A stretch of DNA of 64,000 nucleotides from Anaerolineae bacterium. Its GTDB lineage: Bacteria; Chloroflexota; Anaerolineae; Promineifilales; Promineifilaceae. Where the stretch lies: contig JAHDWK010000016.1 in the NCBI GenBank assembly GCA_023382655.1, positions 62,001-126,000 of the forward strand, in the 5' to 3' direction. Below the pieces are notes generated by a model. It was not told where the DNA came from and ran no database searches. It saw only the letters and a program-made list of their open reading frames with translations. The stretch's first letter is position 1. Every line of letters begins with the position of its first letter. Below, piece by piece: positions 1 to 12,900 of the stretch. A program made the position numbers and the translations under genes.

Positions 1-3000
1 TTCGACGCCGCCAAACTGCATCTGCTGATGGCCGGCGGCACCGGACAGGCAGGCCAGCAGATGCTGGCTGCCGGGCACAAACTGCGGATCAATCAGGGCG
101 TGGTGGGCCGGGCGGCGGCTACCAACCAGGTTGTCTTGATTCCCGATGTGGCGCAAGATGACCAGTGGCTGCCCAATCCCCTGTTGCCAGACACCAGGGC
201 CGAGGTTGCCATTCCCATTGCCCTGGGGGATGAGGTGTTGGGGGTGCTGGATGTGCAGCATAATGTGACGCAAGGTTTGAATGAAGAAAGTGTGGCGTTG
301 CTGCAATCTATTGCTAACCAGGTGGCGGTGGCCATTCAAAATGCCCAGCAGGTGGAGCAGACAAACATTCAGTATGATATGGCTTCTGAACTGACGCAGG
401 CGGGCCAGCCGGAGCAAATTTTAGAGGCGGTCAGTAATTACGGCCGTCGCCTGGGCGCTACCTCTGCTCAGCTCCTGTTTTTTGAAAATGATGAAGCTGG
501 TCAGCCAGAATGGGCGGTGGTGCAGGCGTCCTGGCATACAGGGGATGGCGGTATCCCCAAAGGGGCTCGTTATTATTTACCTGATTTTGGTTTTACTCCT
601 TTGTGGCTCTCTTCACCGGAACGGCCGTTACTCATTGATGATACCACGACCCATGACGCGATCAGCCCCGAACTACGCCGGCTGCATACCCAGATCAAAA
701 TCCTGGCAACGGCCGTGTTGCCTCTCTATGCTCAAAGCCGCTGGGCCGGGCTGATTATCTTTAATTGGAATACGCCACATTCCTTTACCAGTCGAGATGA
801 GCGCATCTTCACCAATCTGGCGCAACAAACATTTTCTGTGGCAGAAGCGGTGCAGGCCACCCAACGCATCCAGGCCGCTTTGCACGAGGCCGAACAACTG
901 TACCAGGTCAGCCAGCGTCTAAGTCAGGCTACCAATCTGGAAGAGTCCTTAATCGCAGCCACCCAAACAGCCATTGATGGGGGGGCTGCCGGAACCACCC
1001 TGCTCACCTTTGACCTGGATCAAAATGAACAGCCGATCTGGTCAGAAATTGTGGCCCAGTGGTCGCGTACCAATGCAATCCAGGCGCCCTTGCACACTCG
1101 CTTTTACCTGCCAGATTTTCCCTTGTCCAGATTGTGGTTGGCTGACGCCGAGAATCCACTTTTCATTAGTGATATTGAAGTGGATGACCGGGTAGACCCC
1201 ATGGCCAAAACATTGTACAAGCAGGGTGGAGCCATCGCTACCGTGATTATGCCATTGGTTGTTGTCGGCCGTTGGGTGGGGTTGGTGATTGTAAGTTGGA
1301 ACACGCAACAGGAATTTGCCCCACAACAAAGACGTATCTACCGGGCCATTATGGGGCAGTTAGCCACGGTGGTAGACCGTACCCGCCAGTTTGAACGCAG
1401 CGAACTGCTCTCATCCATCGTTGAAAATCACCCGGATCTCATTGGCGTGGGTACGTTGGAGGGTAAAGCGCTCTATGTGAATCCCTCTGGCCTTAAGTTG
1501 ATGGGGTATGCTCCCGACTATGATGTAACGCAAATTGACGCCATCACCGCTTTTTCGCCTGAAGATGCCCAAAAACTGTTGGAGGATGGTATTCCGGCGG
1601 CTATGACCAGTGGTGGTTGGGCGGCAGAAGCCAACCTGATAACGGCCGATGGCGTCATTATTCCCGTCGAGCAGACCATTGGTATCAATTACGATGTGGA
1701 CGGTCATGCCACCAGTTTTAGCATGACCATGCGCGATATTTCCGAGCGCAAGGCAGCCGAGGAAGCAATTCGCACCAGCGAGCAAGTAGCCCGCGGCTTC
1801 CAGGAAAAGTTGGCTATTTTACAGGAGATAACCACGGAACTGGCCCGACTGGAGACATTGCATGACGTACTCCGACAGGCGATTGAAATGGGGCGCACCC
1901 GGCTGGGATTTGACCGGCTGGGCATCTGGACGTTTGATGAAGATATGATGATGATGCGGGGCACGTTTGGCACTGATAGCCATGGCAATCTGATAGATGA
2001 AACGCATTTGTCACACCCTATGTCTGCCTATGAGGAGTGGTTCTCTGGCATCAGAAGTTCGCGTGAAAATCGGCTGGTGCGGGAATATACCGATCTGTAT
2101 GAGGATTATGCGGTGGCGGGCCAGGGCTGGCAGGTGACGGCATTGCTCATGCAGGAAGGCCGCCCGTTGGGCTATGTGGCGGTAGATAATTTGCTGAACC
2201 AACGGCCGTTGCAACCCTATGAACCAGACCTCATTACCCTCTTTGCCAATGCGCTGGCCAGCCTGATAGCGAACAAAAAGGTGCAGCAAGCAGTGACCAA
2301 ACAGGCGAAGGAACTGCAAACAGTGGCCGAGCTGAGCCGTATTGCCACCACCATTCTGGATGTGAATGAACTGTTGCAGCAAGTTTCTGACCTGACGAAA
2401 GAGCAGTTTAATCTGTATCATGTACACATTTACCTCATAAGTCAGGATGAACAATATCTGGCGCTGACGGCGGGGGCCGGTGAAGTGGGCCGCCAGATGG
2501 CGGCGGAAGGGCGGCAAATCCCGCTGCGGCAGAAACAATCATTGGTAGCCCGTGCAGCCCGTTTGCGTCAGGGCGTCATTGCCAACGACGTGCGCGCCGA
2601 GGCCGGTTTCTTGGCCCATCCGCTGCTGCCGGATACCCGCTCCGAATTGGCGACGCCGCTGATTGCTGGCGAGCAAGTTTTGGGTGTGCTGGATATTCAG
2701 GCCAGCGAAGCCAATTACTTTTCGGAGACGGACATTAACATTCAGACGACGTTGGCCGCTCAAATTGCGACTGCCATCCAAAATGCCCGGCAGTATCAAC
2801 GTACCCAAGAGGCCCTGCATGAGCTAACCCGTATGCAGCAGATGTTGATCCGGGATGGGTGGGATTCTTTCCTGACGACCCGTGAAACGGAAGTGCAAGG
2901 GTTTATGTATGACCAGCGAGAGGTGCAGCCGATTATGCGTAATGGCGGATCAGACACGGCCGTTATGCCCAACACCATGCCCGAAGTTATTACGCCTGAC

Positions 3001-6000
3001 ACGGCCGTGCGCACCCCCCTGACCGTGCGCGGCGCTACCATTGGCGTTTTAGGCGTGCGTGACCCATCTGGGCAGCCTGTCCCTGCTGACAAACAACAGT
3101 TGTTGGCTGCCATGTCCCAACAGGTAGCCGAGGCGTTGGAACGCGCCCGCCTCTTTGAAGAGTCAGAACTCAGCCGCCAACAGTTGGATACCCGCGCCCG
3201 CCAATTAGCGGCCATTAACCGTGTGGCTACGGCCGTCGCCCAACAGTTACAACCAGAACAGCTACTGGAAGCGGTCTATGAAGAAATTCGGCAGGTGATC
3301 AACGCCGATAGCTTCTATGTGGGCTTCTATCACGAAGATACCGACTCGCTGGAGATCCGTGTCAACTATGAAGGCGGCAAAAGTATGCCGGCTACCACTG
3401 TTCAGTTGACGCCTACCAGCCAATCCTACCGGGTGATCCAAAGTGGTGAAAGGGTGTTGGTCAACCTCTCTCCCGAACAGGTTCAGGAGATACAACAGCA
3501 AATCAAAGAGAACACGGCCGTCACCGTTTTAGGTGATCTGGAGAAACCACCAACCGCTACTCAGCTATTCGTGCCTCTGCAGACCGGCGCCCGTGTCACC
3601 GGCATCATGTCTGTGCAAAGCTACGCTTTTAACGCCTATTCTGAAGATGACCTCGATTTGCTTGCCGGTATCGCCTCGTATGTCTCCGTAGGGTTGGAAA
3701 ATAGCCGCCTCTTTACCCAAACTCAGGAAAAGGCCGAAGAGCTGGCTCTTATCAATGAAGTGGCCCAGGTCGTGTCTCAACAATTAGACATTGAACAGGT
3801 GCTGAGTACCGTATATGAACGCATCGGCCAGGTCATGTCGGTAGATGCTTTTTCAGTGAGCCAGTATGATGCCCACACCAACATCCTGGAATACCTGTAT
3901 ATCTATGACAATGGTCAGCGCCACACTGAAGAGCCAGGGCCGTTGCCCAAAGAAAGCCTGTCATATCGTGTTATCACCACCGGTGAGCCGATTATCAGAC
4001 ATCGCACGCCTGAAGAAACTGCGGCTTTGGCAGGCGAGTTGCCAACGGTGGGTACAACCCAACTATCCCCCTCTGTCCTCTTTGCGCCATTGGCCATAGG
4101 TTCGCAGATCAGAGGCGTTATCTCGGTACAAAGTTACACCTACAATGCCTATACCGAAAATGATCTGAATCTATTGATGGGTATTGCCAACCACATGGCG
4201 GTGGCATTAGAGAATGCCCGTTTGTTTGCGGAAACGCAGCAGGCGCTGGCCGAAACACAAAAACGCACCGAAGAACTGGCGAGCATTAACCGCATTGTCA
4301 GCCAGCTTGGTTCGATGTTGGATATCCAACAGGCAATGACCGTCGTGGCGCAAGGTTTGGTGGAAGGGGTTGGCGTTGACCAGGCGCGGATTGCTCTCTT
4401 CGACGCGGCCAGAGAAAACCTGGTTATTATGGCCGAAGCGTATGATTCCGTGCAGAACGAGAGCGCTCTGGGTCTACAAATTCCGGTGGCCGGCAATGAA
4501 TTGACGCAGGAGGTGTTACGCACACGCCAGAGTGTTGTTGTGCCAGATGTAGATGTGAATCCGTTGACTGCACCTGTGCGTGATATATTGGTGGCACAAG
4601 GCATCAAGACCCTGTTGGTGCTGCCCATGTTGGTGGGGAATGAGGTCATTGGTACGGTCGGGATGGATATTCTCGGCGAGGGCAAAATAGTGACGGATGA
4701 TATGCAGCGCCTGGCCGAGACGATCATTTTCCAGGCAGCGGCGGCCATTCAAAATGCCCGGTTGTTTAGCCAGACCGAAGCGGCGCTGCAAGAGGTACAA
4801 ACCTTGTTTGGCATTAGCGCCCAGTTGAATGCGGCCACAACTCTGGCTGGGGCCATTGCGGCGGCGGCAGCCCCAGCACTGGCGAGTGGCGCACTTTCCG
4901 GTACACTTTTTAAGTTTGAACTGGATGCGATCGGTGAACCAGACATGGTTGAACTGGTAGCAACGACAACACCTACCCCTGTTATCCCGGTTGGCACTCG
5001 TTTCCGGCTGGAAGAAATGCCTTTTGCTCAATTAAGATTAGCTGTCGGCGATGGGGTGCTGCTGGTGGAAGATGTGGCTCAAGATGAGCGTCTGGATGCG
5101 GCGTTTAGACGCAATCTAGAGCAAACGGGCACCAAAGCTTGTGTATTTATGACGCTGGCGGTGGGTAATCGGCAATTGGGTAGCATTCTCATTCGTTGGA
5201 CTGAAACACATCAATTTACAGAAGCGGATCGGCGGCTCTATTTATCTATTGCTTCGCAAACGGCTTCGGTGGTAGACAGTATTTTGCTGTTGGATGAGGT
5301 GCAGAGCCGGGCGACGGAATTGCAGGAAACGACCAGTTTCCTGGATTCGGTCATTGAAAATCTGCCGGTTATGTTGTTTGTGAAGGATGCGGAAGATTTG
5401 CGGTTTTTACGTTGGAATAAGACGGGGTCGGAAATTACCGGGTATCCGCAAGAGGCGTTTATTGGTAAGAATGATACCGACTTTTTCCCACCGGAAGAGG
5501 CCGAGTACTTTATGGCAAAGGATCGGGAGGTGCTGACCAGCGGCACGGCCGTAGACATTCCCGATGAGCCGATTCAAACAGTGCATCAAGGAACCCGTAC
5601 CCTGCACACCCGGAAGGTACCCATTTTGGATGCCGAGGGCAAGCCGAAGTATCTGTTGGGTATTTCCGAAGATATTACGGAGCGGCGGCAGTTTGAAGAG
5701 GCGCTGGCCAAACGGGCGCTGGAACTGCAAATGGTGGCGGAAATCAGCACGGCCGTGGCCTCTACCCTGGACGCCTCTCGTTTGCTGCAAGACGTGGTAG
5801 ACCTCACCAGAGATAATTTTGACCTGTACCATGCGCACATTTACCTGATGAATGAGGCCCAAAATGCATTGGTGCTGGCGGCCGGCGCCGGCCAGGCTGG
5901 CGCTGAAATGGTAGCTGCCGGGCATAGTATTCCGCTGGAAAGTGAACGTTCGCTGGTGGTGCGTGCGGCGCGCAGCCGCCAGGGCGTCATTGCCAACGAT

Positions 6001-6957
6001 GTGCAGGCAGATGAAGGCTTTTTGCCTAACGAATTATTGCCGGATACTCGTTCAGAGATGGCGGTACCGCTCATGTCTGGCAATCAGGTGCTTGGGGTGT
6101 TGGATGTACAGTCAGATCGGGTCAATCACTTTACCACCCAGGACATCAACATCCAATCTACACTGGCCTCACAGGTGGCAACGGCACTGCAAAATGCCCG
6201 CCTGTTTAACCAGACAGAAGAGCGCGCTGCCGAATTAGCGACCATTAACGCCATTACCGAGGTGGCCAGTTCGCAGTTGAATCTGACGAGCCTGGTGGAG
6301 CGGGTTGGGCCTCTGCTGCAAAAAACCTTCCATACAGAAACGGCCTACATTGCCTTGTATGACAGCGCGTCGCGGATGATCACGTTTCCTTATTACCATT
6401 CACACGAAGACGGCCGTGTCTCCCAGCCAGCCCGCCAATTGGGGGAAAACAGTGGGTTTACCGGTCAAATCATTGAAAACCGCCAGCCCCTATTGTTTAT
6501 ACCGGACGCTGCATCTTTTGCGGCTATGGCTAAAGAAAAGGGTGGTCGGGTCACCGGCAGCGGTAAAGAAGTGCCCACTTCATATCTGGGCGTTCCCATC
6601 ATTGTGGGTGACGCGGTCATTGGCGTCATTGGTCTGAACAGTCATGATGAGGTGCACATTTTGACCGAGGATGACCAGCGGTTATTAACGACCCTCGCCA
6701 GCACGATTGGCGTGGCGATTCAAAATGCGCAGCAGTTTGAAGTGACACGCCGGCGTGCGGAACGGGAGCGGATTGTGAACGAGATTACACAGAAGATTCA
6801 AGGCTCGCTGAGTATGGAGAGTGCGTTGCAAACGGCCGTGAAAGAATTGGGCCACGCACTAGGCGCTAAATTCACCCAGGTTGAACTTAATTTAGGTAGC
6901 GAACCAGTCCAGCCTCCGGCTAATGGCGGGAATGGCTCGTCGCGGAAAGCTCGTTAG
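1..6957 (+). CDS. Giant multi-GAF/PAS sensor protein without output domain (5' end outside window)
   Basis: The frame is open from base 1, so the start lies upstream; 2,318 residues are visible. It reads as a string of about a dozen sensory modules: GAF or GAF-like units at roughly nt 1-350, 370-880, 880-1390, 1800-2280, 2290-2800, 2820-3170 (short), 3180-3720, 3730-4240, 4270-4770, 4790-5290, 5700-6210 and 6220-6740, with PAS domains near 1400-1760 and 5330-5690. Typical GAF signatures such as LLPDTRSE, VLGVLD and AIQNAR recur. There is no membrane segment, histidine kinase, GGDEF, phosphatase or DNA-binding domain, so the protein is probably a cytoplasmic ligand or redox sensor working through partners. 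The last 60 residues form a helical tail (ERERIVNEITQKI) that recurs in the next two sensors. The next gene starts 10 bp downstream, implying an operon. No specific ligand can be named. Confidence 0.9.
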   Translation, partial: FDAAKLHLLMAGGTGQAGQQMLAAGHKLRINQGVVGRAAATNQVVLIPDVAQDDQWLPNPLLPDTRAEVAIPIALGDEVLGVLDVQHNVTQGLNEESVALLQSIANQVAVAIQNAQQVEQTNIQYDMASELTQAGQPEQILEAVSNYGRRLGATSAQLLFFENDEAGQPEWAVVQASWHTGDGGIPKGARYYLPDFGFTPLWLSSPERPLLIDDTTTHDAISPELRRLHTQIKILATAVLPLYAQSRWAGLIIFNWNTPHSFTSRDERIFTNLAQQTFSVAEAVQATQRIQAALHEAEQLYQVSQRLSQATNLEESLIAATQTAIDGGAAGTTLLTFDLDQNEQPIWSEIVAQWSRTNAIQAPLHTRFYLPDFPLSRLWLADAENPLFISDIEVDDRVDPMAKTLYKQGGAIATVIMPLVVVGRWVGLVIVSWNTQQEFAPQQRRIYRAIMGQLATVVDRTRQFERSELLSSIVENHPDLIGVGTLEGKALYVNPSGLKLMGYAPDYDVTQIDAITAFSPEDAQKLLEDGIPAAMTSGGWAAEANLITADGVIIPVEQTIGINYDVDGHATSFSMTMRDISERKAAEEAIRTSEQVARGFQEKLAILQEITTELARLETLHDVLRQAIEMGRTRLGFDRLGIWTFDEDMMMMRGTFGTDSHGNLIDETHLSHPMSAYEEWFSGIRSSRENRLVREYTDLYEDYAVAGQGWQVTALLMQEGRPLGYVAVDNLLNQRPLQPYEPDLITLFANALASLIANKKVQQAVTKQAKELQTVAELSRIATTILDVNELLQQVSDLTKEQFNLYHVHIYLISQDEQYLALTAGAGEVGRQMAAEGRQIPLRQKQSLVARAARLRQGVIANDVRAEAGFLAHPLLPDTRSELATPLIAGEQVLGVLDIQASEANYFSETDINIQTTLAAQIATAIQNARQYQRTQEALHELTRMQQMLIRDGWDSFLTTRETEVQGFMYDQREVQPIMRNGGSDTAVMPNTMPEVITPDTAVRTPLTVRGATIGVLGVRDPSGQPVPADKQQLLAAMSQQVAEALERARLFEESELSRQQLDTRARQLAAINRVATAVAQQLQPEQLLEAVYEEIRQVINADSFYVGFYHEDTDSLEIRVNYEGGKSMPATTVQLTPTSQSYRVIQSGERVLVNLSPEQVQEIQQQIKENTAVTVLGDLEKPPTATQLFVPLQTGARVTGIMSVQSYAFNAYSEDDLDLLAGIASYVSVGLENSRLFTQTQEKAEELALINEVAQVVSQQLDIEQVLSTVYERIGQVMSVDAFSVSQYDAHTNILEYLYIYDNGQRHTEEPGPLPKESLSYRVITTGEPIIRHRTPEETAALAGELPTVGTTQLSPSVLFAPLAIGSQIRGVISVQSYTYNAYTENDLNLLMGIANHMAVALENARLFAETQQALAETQKRTEELASINRIVSQLGSMLDIQQAMTVVAQGLVEGVGVDQARIALFDAARENLVIMAEAYDSVQNESALGLQIPVAGNELTQEVLRTRQSVVVPDVDVNPLTAPVRDILVAQGIKTLLVLPMLVGNEVIGTVGMDILGEGKIVTDDMQRLAETIIFQAAAAIQNARLFSQTEAALQEVQTLFGISAQLNAATTLAGAIAAAAAPALASGALSGTLFKFELDAIGEPDMVELVATTTPTPVIPVGTRFRLEEMPFAQLRLAVGDGVLLVEDVAQDERLDAAFRRNLEQTGTKACVFMTLAVGNRQLGSILIRWTETHQFTEADRRLYLSIASQTASVVDSILLLDEVQSRATELQETTSFLDSVIENLPVMLFVKDAEDLRFLRWNKTGSEITGYPQEAFIGKNDTDFFPPEEAEYFMAKDREVLTSGTAVDIPDEPIQTVHQGTRTLHTRKVPILDAEGKPKYLLGISEDITERRQFEEALAKRALELQMVAEISTAVASTLDASRLLQDVVDLTRDNFDLYHAHIYLMNEAQNALVLAAGAGQAGAEMVAAGHSIPLESERSLVVRAARSRQGVIANDVQADEGFLPNELLPDTRSEMAVPLMSGNQVLGVLDVQSDRVNHFTTQDINIQSTLASQVATALQNARLFNQTEERAAELATINAITEVASSQLNLTSLVERVGPLLQKTFHTETAYIALYDSASRMITFPYYHSHEDGRVSQPARQLGENSGFTGQIIENRQPLLFIPDAASFAAMAKEKGGRVTGSGKEVPTSYLGVPIIVGDAVIGVIGLNSHDEVHILTEDDQRLLTTLASTIGVAIQNAQQFEVTRRRAERERIVNEITQKIQGSLSMESALQTAVKELGHALGAKFTQVELNLGSEPVQPPANGGNGSSRKAR

Positions 6958-6967
6958 GAGTGAAGGC

Positions 6968-9900
6968 ATGGCAACTTTAGTAAAGCCAAAGGATTCAAAA
7001 CCAATGATGGACCAGCAGCCGGACGGCCGGGCGCTGTTAGAGCAGCATGTGGCTGTTTTTCGGCCCCTGCTAGAGCTATCACCAGACCCATCGGTCATCT
7101 ATGATCTCGTGGGCCAGGTTGTGTATGTAAACCCGGCCTTCACCGCCGTTTTTGGCTGGGAAAATGAGGAACTGGTGGGTAACCGGTTGAACTTTGTGCC
7201 GGAAGAGCTAAAAGAGCAAACGGCCGGGGCCCTGACAGCTTTGTTTACAAATGGCCGTGCCACCAATTTTGTCACCAAACGACTCACCAAAGACGGCCGT
7301 TTGCTGGATGTGCAAAGTAGCGCCATTCTCCTGAACAACGAAGAAGAGCCAACCTTTGGCTCCCTGATCATGATTCGTGACATTACCGCCCAAAAAGAGG
7401 CCGAACGGACATTACGGGCCAGTGAGACCCGCTACCGGGAAATGGTGGACAGCACCCCAGACGCTTATTACGAAGTAGATTTGAATGGGGCCATTACCTA
7501 CTATTCCAGCGGGTTGGCTGAAGTGTTGGGCTACCCGGAAGAAGAACTACTGGGTCTGAGCAACCGTGACTATGCCGACGCTGAAAATGCCCGCGAAATT
7601 TATGAGGCTTTCAATCAAGTCTACCTTACCGGCCAACCAGCTAAAGCCATTCGTATGCACACCATACGCAAAGATGGCGCGCCGCAGATATTAGAAACTT
7701 CTATTGCGCTGCGGCACGATGCGGCGGGGAATGTTATTGGGTTTCGGGGCATTGCCCGTGATGTCACCAGCCTGATTATAGCCCGCGAGGAAGCCCGGGC
7801 AGCTTCAGCCCAGTCAGAGGCCAGATATAAGGAAATTTTGGAGACTGTTAAAGACGGTTTTTATGAAGTGGACCTGGCCGGCTCATTCAACTTTATGAAT
7901 GAGCAGGCGCTGGCGATTTTTGGCTACCCACGAGAAAAGTTCCTGGGGATGAATTACCGTGAATATACCAGCCCGGAAACGGCCGAACTGGTCTACCGAA
8001 CGTTCAATCGGGTGTTCCGTACCGGTGAACCCATTGAAGGTTTTACCTATCCTATTATCACAGCCGATGGTGAGGAGCGATTTGTGGAAGTTTCCACCTC
8101 TTTAGTGAGAGATGGCGATGGACAACCGGTTGGTTTTCGCGGCGTTGTGCGCAATGTAACCGATCGCATACAGGCCGAAGAAGATCTGCGCCAGTCTGAA
8201 GAGCGTTATCGTACCATTCTGGAAAGCATTGAAGATGGCTATTACGAGACGAATCTAAATGGCGACTTCATTTTTGTGAATGAACAATGGGCGGCCATTC
8301 ATGGCTGTTCTGTGGCGGAAATGGTGGGCAGGAGCTACAAAGATTACATACTGCCGGACAATGTTGACATCATTTTTGCCCAATTTAACCAGGTGTATCA
8401 GTCTGGGGAACCGAGGAAAAGTCTGGTTAGTAGAATTGTCACCAAAGACGGCCGTCCCCGCCATCTAGAACTCTCCGTTTCTTTAATTCGTGGCGTGGAT
8501 GGCAGCCCGGCTGGTTTTCGGGGTGTAGGCCGTGATGCCACCGACAGAATTCTGGCGGAAGAGCAGGTGCGCGAATCTGAAGAACGCTATCGCACCATCC
8601 TGGAAAGCATTGAGGATGGCTATTACGAAACTGACCTGGAAGGCAATTTCAACTTTCTGAATGATCAGTTGTGCGAGGTGATAGGATATCCCTATGAAGA
8701 ATTGATGGGTAAAAATTACCGGGATTACACCGGCCCGGAAGCGGCCGAGCGCGTGTTAGCCACCTTTAATCGCGTCTTCAAAACAGGTGAACCGGTTAAA
8801 GGGTTTGTTTGGGAAGCAGTAGGCAAGGACGGCCGTACCCGTCACCTGGAAACATTTGTACTTCCCCGCTTTTCCCCAGATGGAGAGGTTGTTGGTTTCC
8901 GGGGGGTGGGGCGAGACATTACTCAGCGGGTGCAAGCCGAAGAAGCGCTGGCCGAAGCATTGGTAGACCAGGAACGTATCGCTTCCCAATTGGCTACGGT
9001 GGCGAAGGTGAGTACGGCCGTGTCTACTATCCTCGATCCCCAGGAAATGTTGCAAGCCGTTGTGGATCAGGTGAAAGAGAGTTTCAACCTCTATCACGCC
9101 CATGTCTATTTGCTCAATGAGGTTGGTGATACCCTGGAACTGGTAGCCGGCGCCGGTGAAGTTGGTCACCAGATGGTTCAGGAAGGTCGAGCCATTCCCC
9201 TGGCCACCGAACAATCACTGGTAGCTCGTGCGGCCCGCAGTCGTTCCGGCGTCATCGTCAACGATGTCCGCAAAGACCCGCATTTTCTACCCCATCGCTT
9301 GCTGCCCGATACCTGCGCGGAAATGGCTGTGCCGATGGTGGTAGGCGGACAGGTATTGGGGGTGCTGGATTTGCAGGCAGACAGTATCAATCGTTTTTCG
9401 CAGCGGTACGTCAATATCCAGACCACGTTGGCTACCCAAATTGCCGTGGCGCTGCAAAATGCCCGCTTCTTTGCCCGGGCGCAGCAACAAACGGCCGAAC
9501 TCCAAGAAACCACCGCCCTGCTTGACCAGATTATAGAAATTCTCCCGGTTGGTCTCTTCATGAAAGAGGCCAAAGATTTACGGTTTGTGCGTTGGAACAA
9601 GTCAAATGAAGACATCATGGGGTTGAAGTCTGGTGACGTCCTGGGTAAGAATGATCATGACTTTTTCGCCAAAGAGGAGGCAGACTTCTTTACCAGTAAA
9701 GACCGCGAGGTATTAGACAGCGGAGATATGGTAGATATTGCTGAAGAAGTCATAACCACCCCTCATCGTGGGCAGCGGCTGCTCCATACCCGCAAACTGC
9801 CTATCCTGGGCACAGATGGTGTTCCCCGTTATCTCTTAGCCGTAGCCGAAGATATTACCGAACGCCGGCAGGCCGCCCAAATGTTACAAGACTCATTGAC

Positions 9901-12900
9901 CTTGCAGCAAACATTGCATGAATGCAGCCTGGAACTGGCTCAGATTGAGACTCTGGAAGAACTATACAAACAAACTGTTGCGTTCGGGCATCAGCGTCTG
10001 AACTTTGACCGGATAGGGCTGTATCTGTTTGACGCAGACAAGCGCCGTTTTACGGGTACATTTGGCACCGACAAAGAGGGAAATCTGGTTGATGAACGAG
10101 ACAACGCCTTTGATATTAGCGAAGAAGATTACCTGGCCCAATTTAAGGATGTGCGGCAGCGTGTGTTTGTGCGCTCAGATACAGATTTGTATGACACCAA
10201 ACAGGTGGTGGGACGGGGCTGGCATCTGACGGTGCCTTTATGGCAAAGTGGGCGCTTTATAGGCGCTTTATTTGCGGACAACCTGTCCAACCAACGTCCT
10301 TTGCAGCCATATGAACCGGATTTGTTGGTGACATATGGCAGTACGGTGGCAAATTTAATAGAGCGTAAGCAGACGGAAAACGAACTGCGCGAATCAAATG
10401 CACGGGCACAGGCAATTTTGGAATCGGTGACAACGCCGATGCTTATATCTAATGTGGCCGACGGCCGTATTCTCTATGCCAATGAACTGTTAGCGGAGTT
10501 GGTGGCTGTCCCCCTGGCGGATCTATTGGTGCAAGGAACGCCAGACTTTTATGTCCGAACGGAGGATCGCACGGCCGTTGTGGGGCAGATTCGGACGGTG
10601 GGCAGCGTGACAAGTTATGAATTGGAACTCAAGCGCAGCAATGGTGAACATTTCTGGGCGCTGCTTTCGGCCCGCCTGTTTAACTATCAAAACGCGCCGG
10701 CTATTCTGACAACCCTGATTGACATTACCGAAAGGAAGCAGGCACAGGAAGTATTGCGCCGTAATGAACAAGAGGTGCAGGAATCCCTGAGAATGCAGCA
10801 GGTTCTGCATGAAGTGAACCTGGAACTCTCGCAGGCCGCAACCCTGGATGAGTTATTCCGTCAGACCGTTTATCTGGGTAATAAGCGCTTAAAGCTGGAA
10901 CGCTTTGCCTTGAATTTGTATGATGAGGCGCGTGATCTCTTTACTGGCACCTATGGCATTGACCGGAACGGTAACTTGAATGATGAATATGGGCCGGAAT
11001 TTGTCACTCCTATACCAGACACGGTTGCTTATTTCCGCGATGGCCAGCAGCGCATTCGCATACAAGAGGATTGTGACCTATGGGATAACGCAGTGGAGGT
11101 GGTAGGCAAGGGCTGGCTGGTTACGACGCCTTTACGGCAGGGAAATAAATTGGTCGGTGTTTTGTTCACCGACAATCTGATCAGCCAGGAACCACTTTCC
11201 CCTTATTTGCAAGATTTATTGATCGCCTACAGCAATATCATTGCCAATCTGATCGAGCGTAAACGGGCCGAAGAGTCCATTGCGGCGGCGCTGGCGGGAT
11301 CTGAACAACTGTATGAGATGAGCGCCCGGCTCAATGCGGCTGCCTCCTTAAACGAGATTCTAGAAGCGGTGGTGGTGCCGGTGACCAAACAAGGGCTTGT
11401 GTCCGCCACTCTGTTTGTATTGGAGGTGGATGCCAACGGCCGCCCAGAATGGATGGAAATGGTTGGCGTCTGGGCTAAACCAGGTACCCTGTTCGCCAAT
11501 GTAGAGTTTCCTCTGGGGTCCCGCTTCTATTTGCCGGACTTGCCCACGTCCAGTTATTGGATTGACAACCCCGATGAACTTCTGTTGATTGATGACGTTG
11601 ATCATGATGAACGGTTGGATGACGCCACCCGTGGTCTGTACCAGATGTCAAACATTAAAGCCGGGGCCAACCTGCCTTTGCGTGTTGGTAACAGATGGGT
11701 CGGTATGATCAGCCTGGCCTGGGATACGCCCCAGGTCTTCACGGAAGACAATACCCGTATTTACCATTCACTGGCCGGCCAGACGGCCGTCATTATGAAT
11801 AACCAGCTTCTCTTTGAGCAGACCAGAAAGCGGGCTGCCGAACTGGCGACCGTCTCCGAAGTGGGCGCGGCCATCACCACCCTCCGTGATGTAGAGGCGC
11901 TGTTGCAACGAGTGGTAGACCTGACCAAAGAGCGGTTTGACCTCTATCATGTCCATATTTATTTGTTAGATGAGTCTGAGCATCATCTGCTCCTTACCAG
12001 CGGCGCCGGCAAAGTCGGGCGACAGATGGTAGCGGAGGGACGCGCCATTCCGCTGAATCAGGCACAATCCGTGATTGCCCGCGCGGCGCGTCTACGCCAG
12101 GGTATTATTGTGAATGACGTGGCGGCTGACGCTAATTTCTTGCCCCATCCGTTACTGCCAGACACTAAATCGGAGTTGGCCGTACCGATAATTGTGGCCG
12201 ATGAGGTGCTGGGTATATTGGACATCCAGGCAAATCGGGCCAATCGTTTCTCTACGGAAGACATCCAGATTCAAACGACATTGGCCGCCCAAATTGGGGT
12301 GGCGCTGCAAAATGCCCGCTCCTTTGCCCGCTCTGAAACCACCCTGAAAGAGCTGGAAGAAGTAACCCGGCGCCTGCGGCGGGAGGGTTGGGAATCCTAC
12401 GGGCAAACCAGTGGTCGAGATAGTTTGCGTTACGGGTATGACCAGAAAGAGGTAAAAGCGATGACGCTGACGCCGGTCAAGAAGGGGCGCGCCAGCAAAC
12501 AAGAAACACCGACCACATCCACTCTGACCTATCCCCTGCAAGTACAGGGTGAACCGATTGGTCAACTGATGCTGGCCGAACCGGCGGCGCTCCATGATGA
12601 TGCCCAGGATATTATGACGGCCGTAGCCGAACGCCTCAGCGCCCACATTGAAAACCTGCGCCTTTCCGAACAAACCGAACAGGCTCGTCAGCAAGCCGAG
12701 CAGCTATACCGGGGTAGCGCCGCGCTCAATACCGCCCAAACCTACGAAGATGTACTCACCGCCTTGCGCCAAAACACCATCATGGGCAGCCCCGGCATGA
12801 ACAGCAGCACCATTAACTTTTTTGACCGCCCCTGGAGAAAGGGCGAAACGCCGGAGTGGATAGAGGTGCTGGCCCGTTGGAGCCGGCTCTCGCTCGATTC

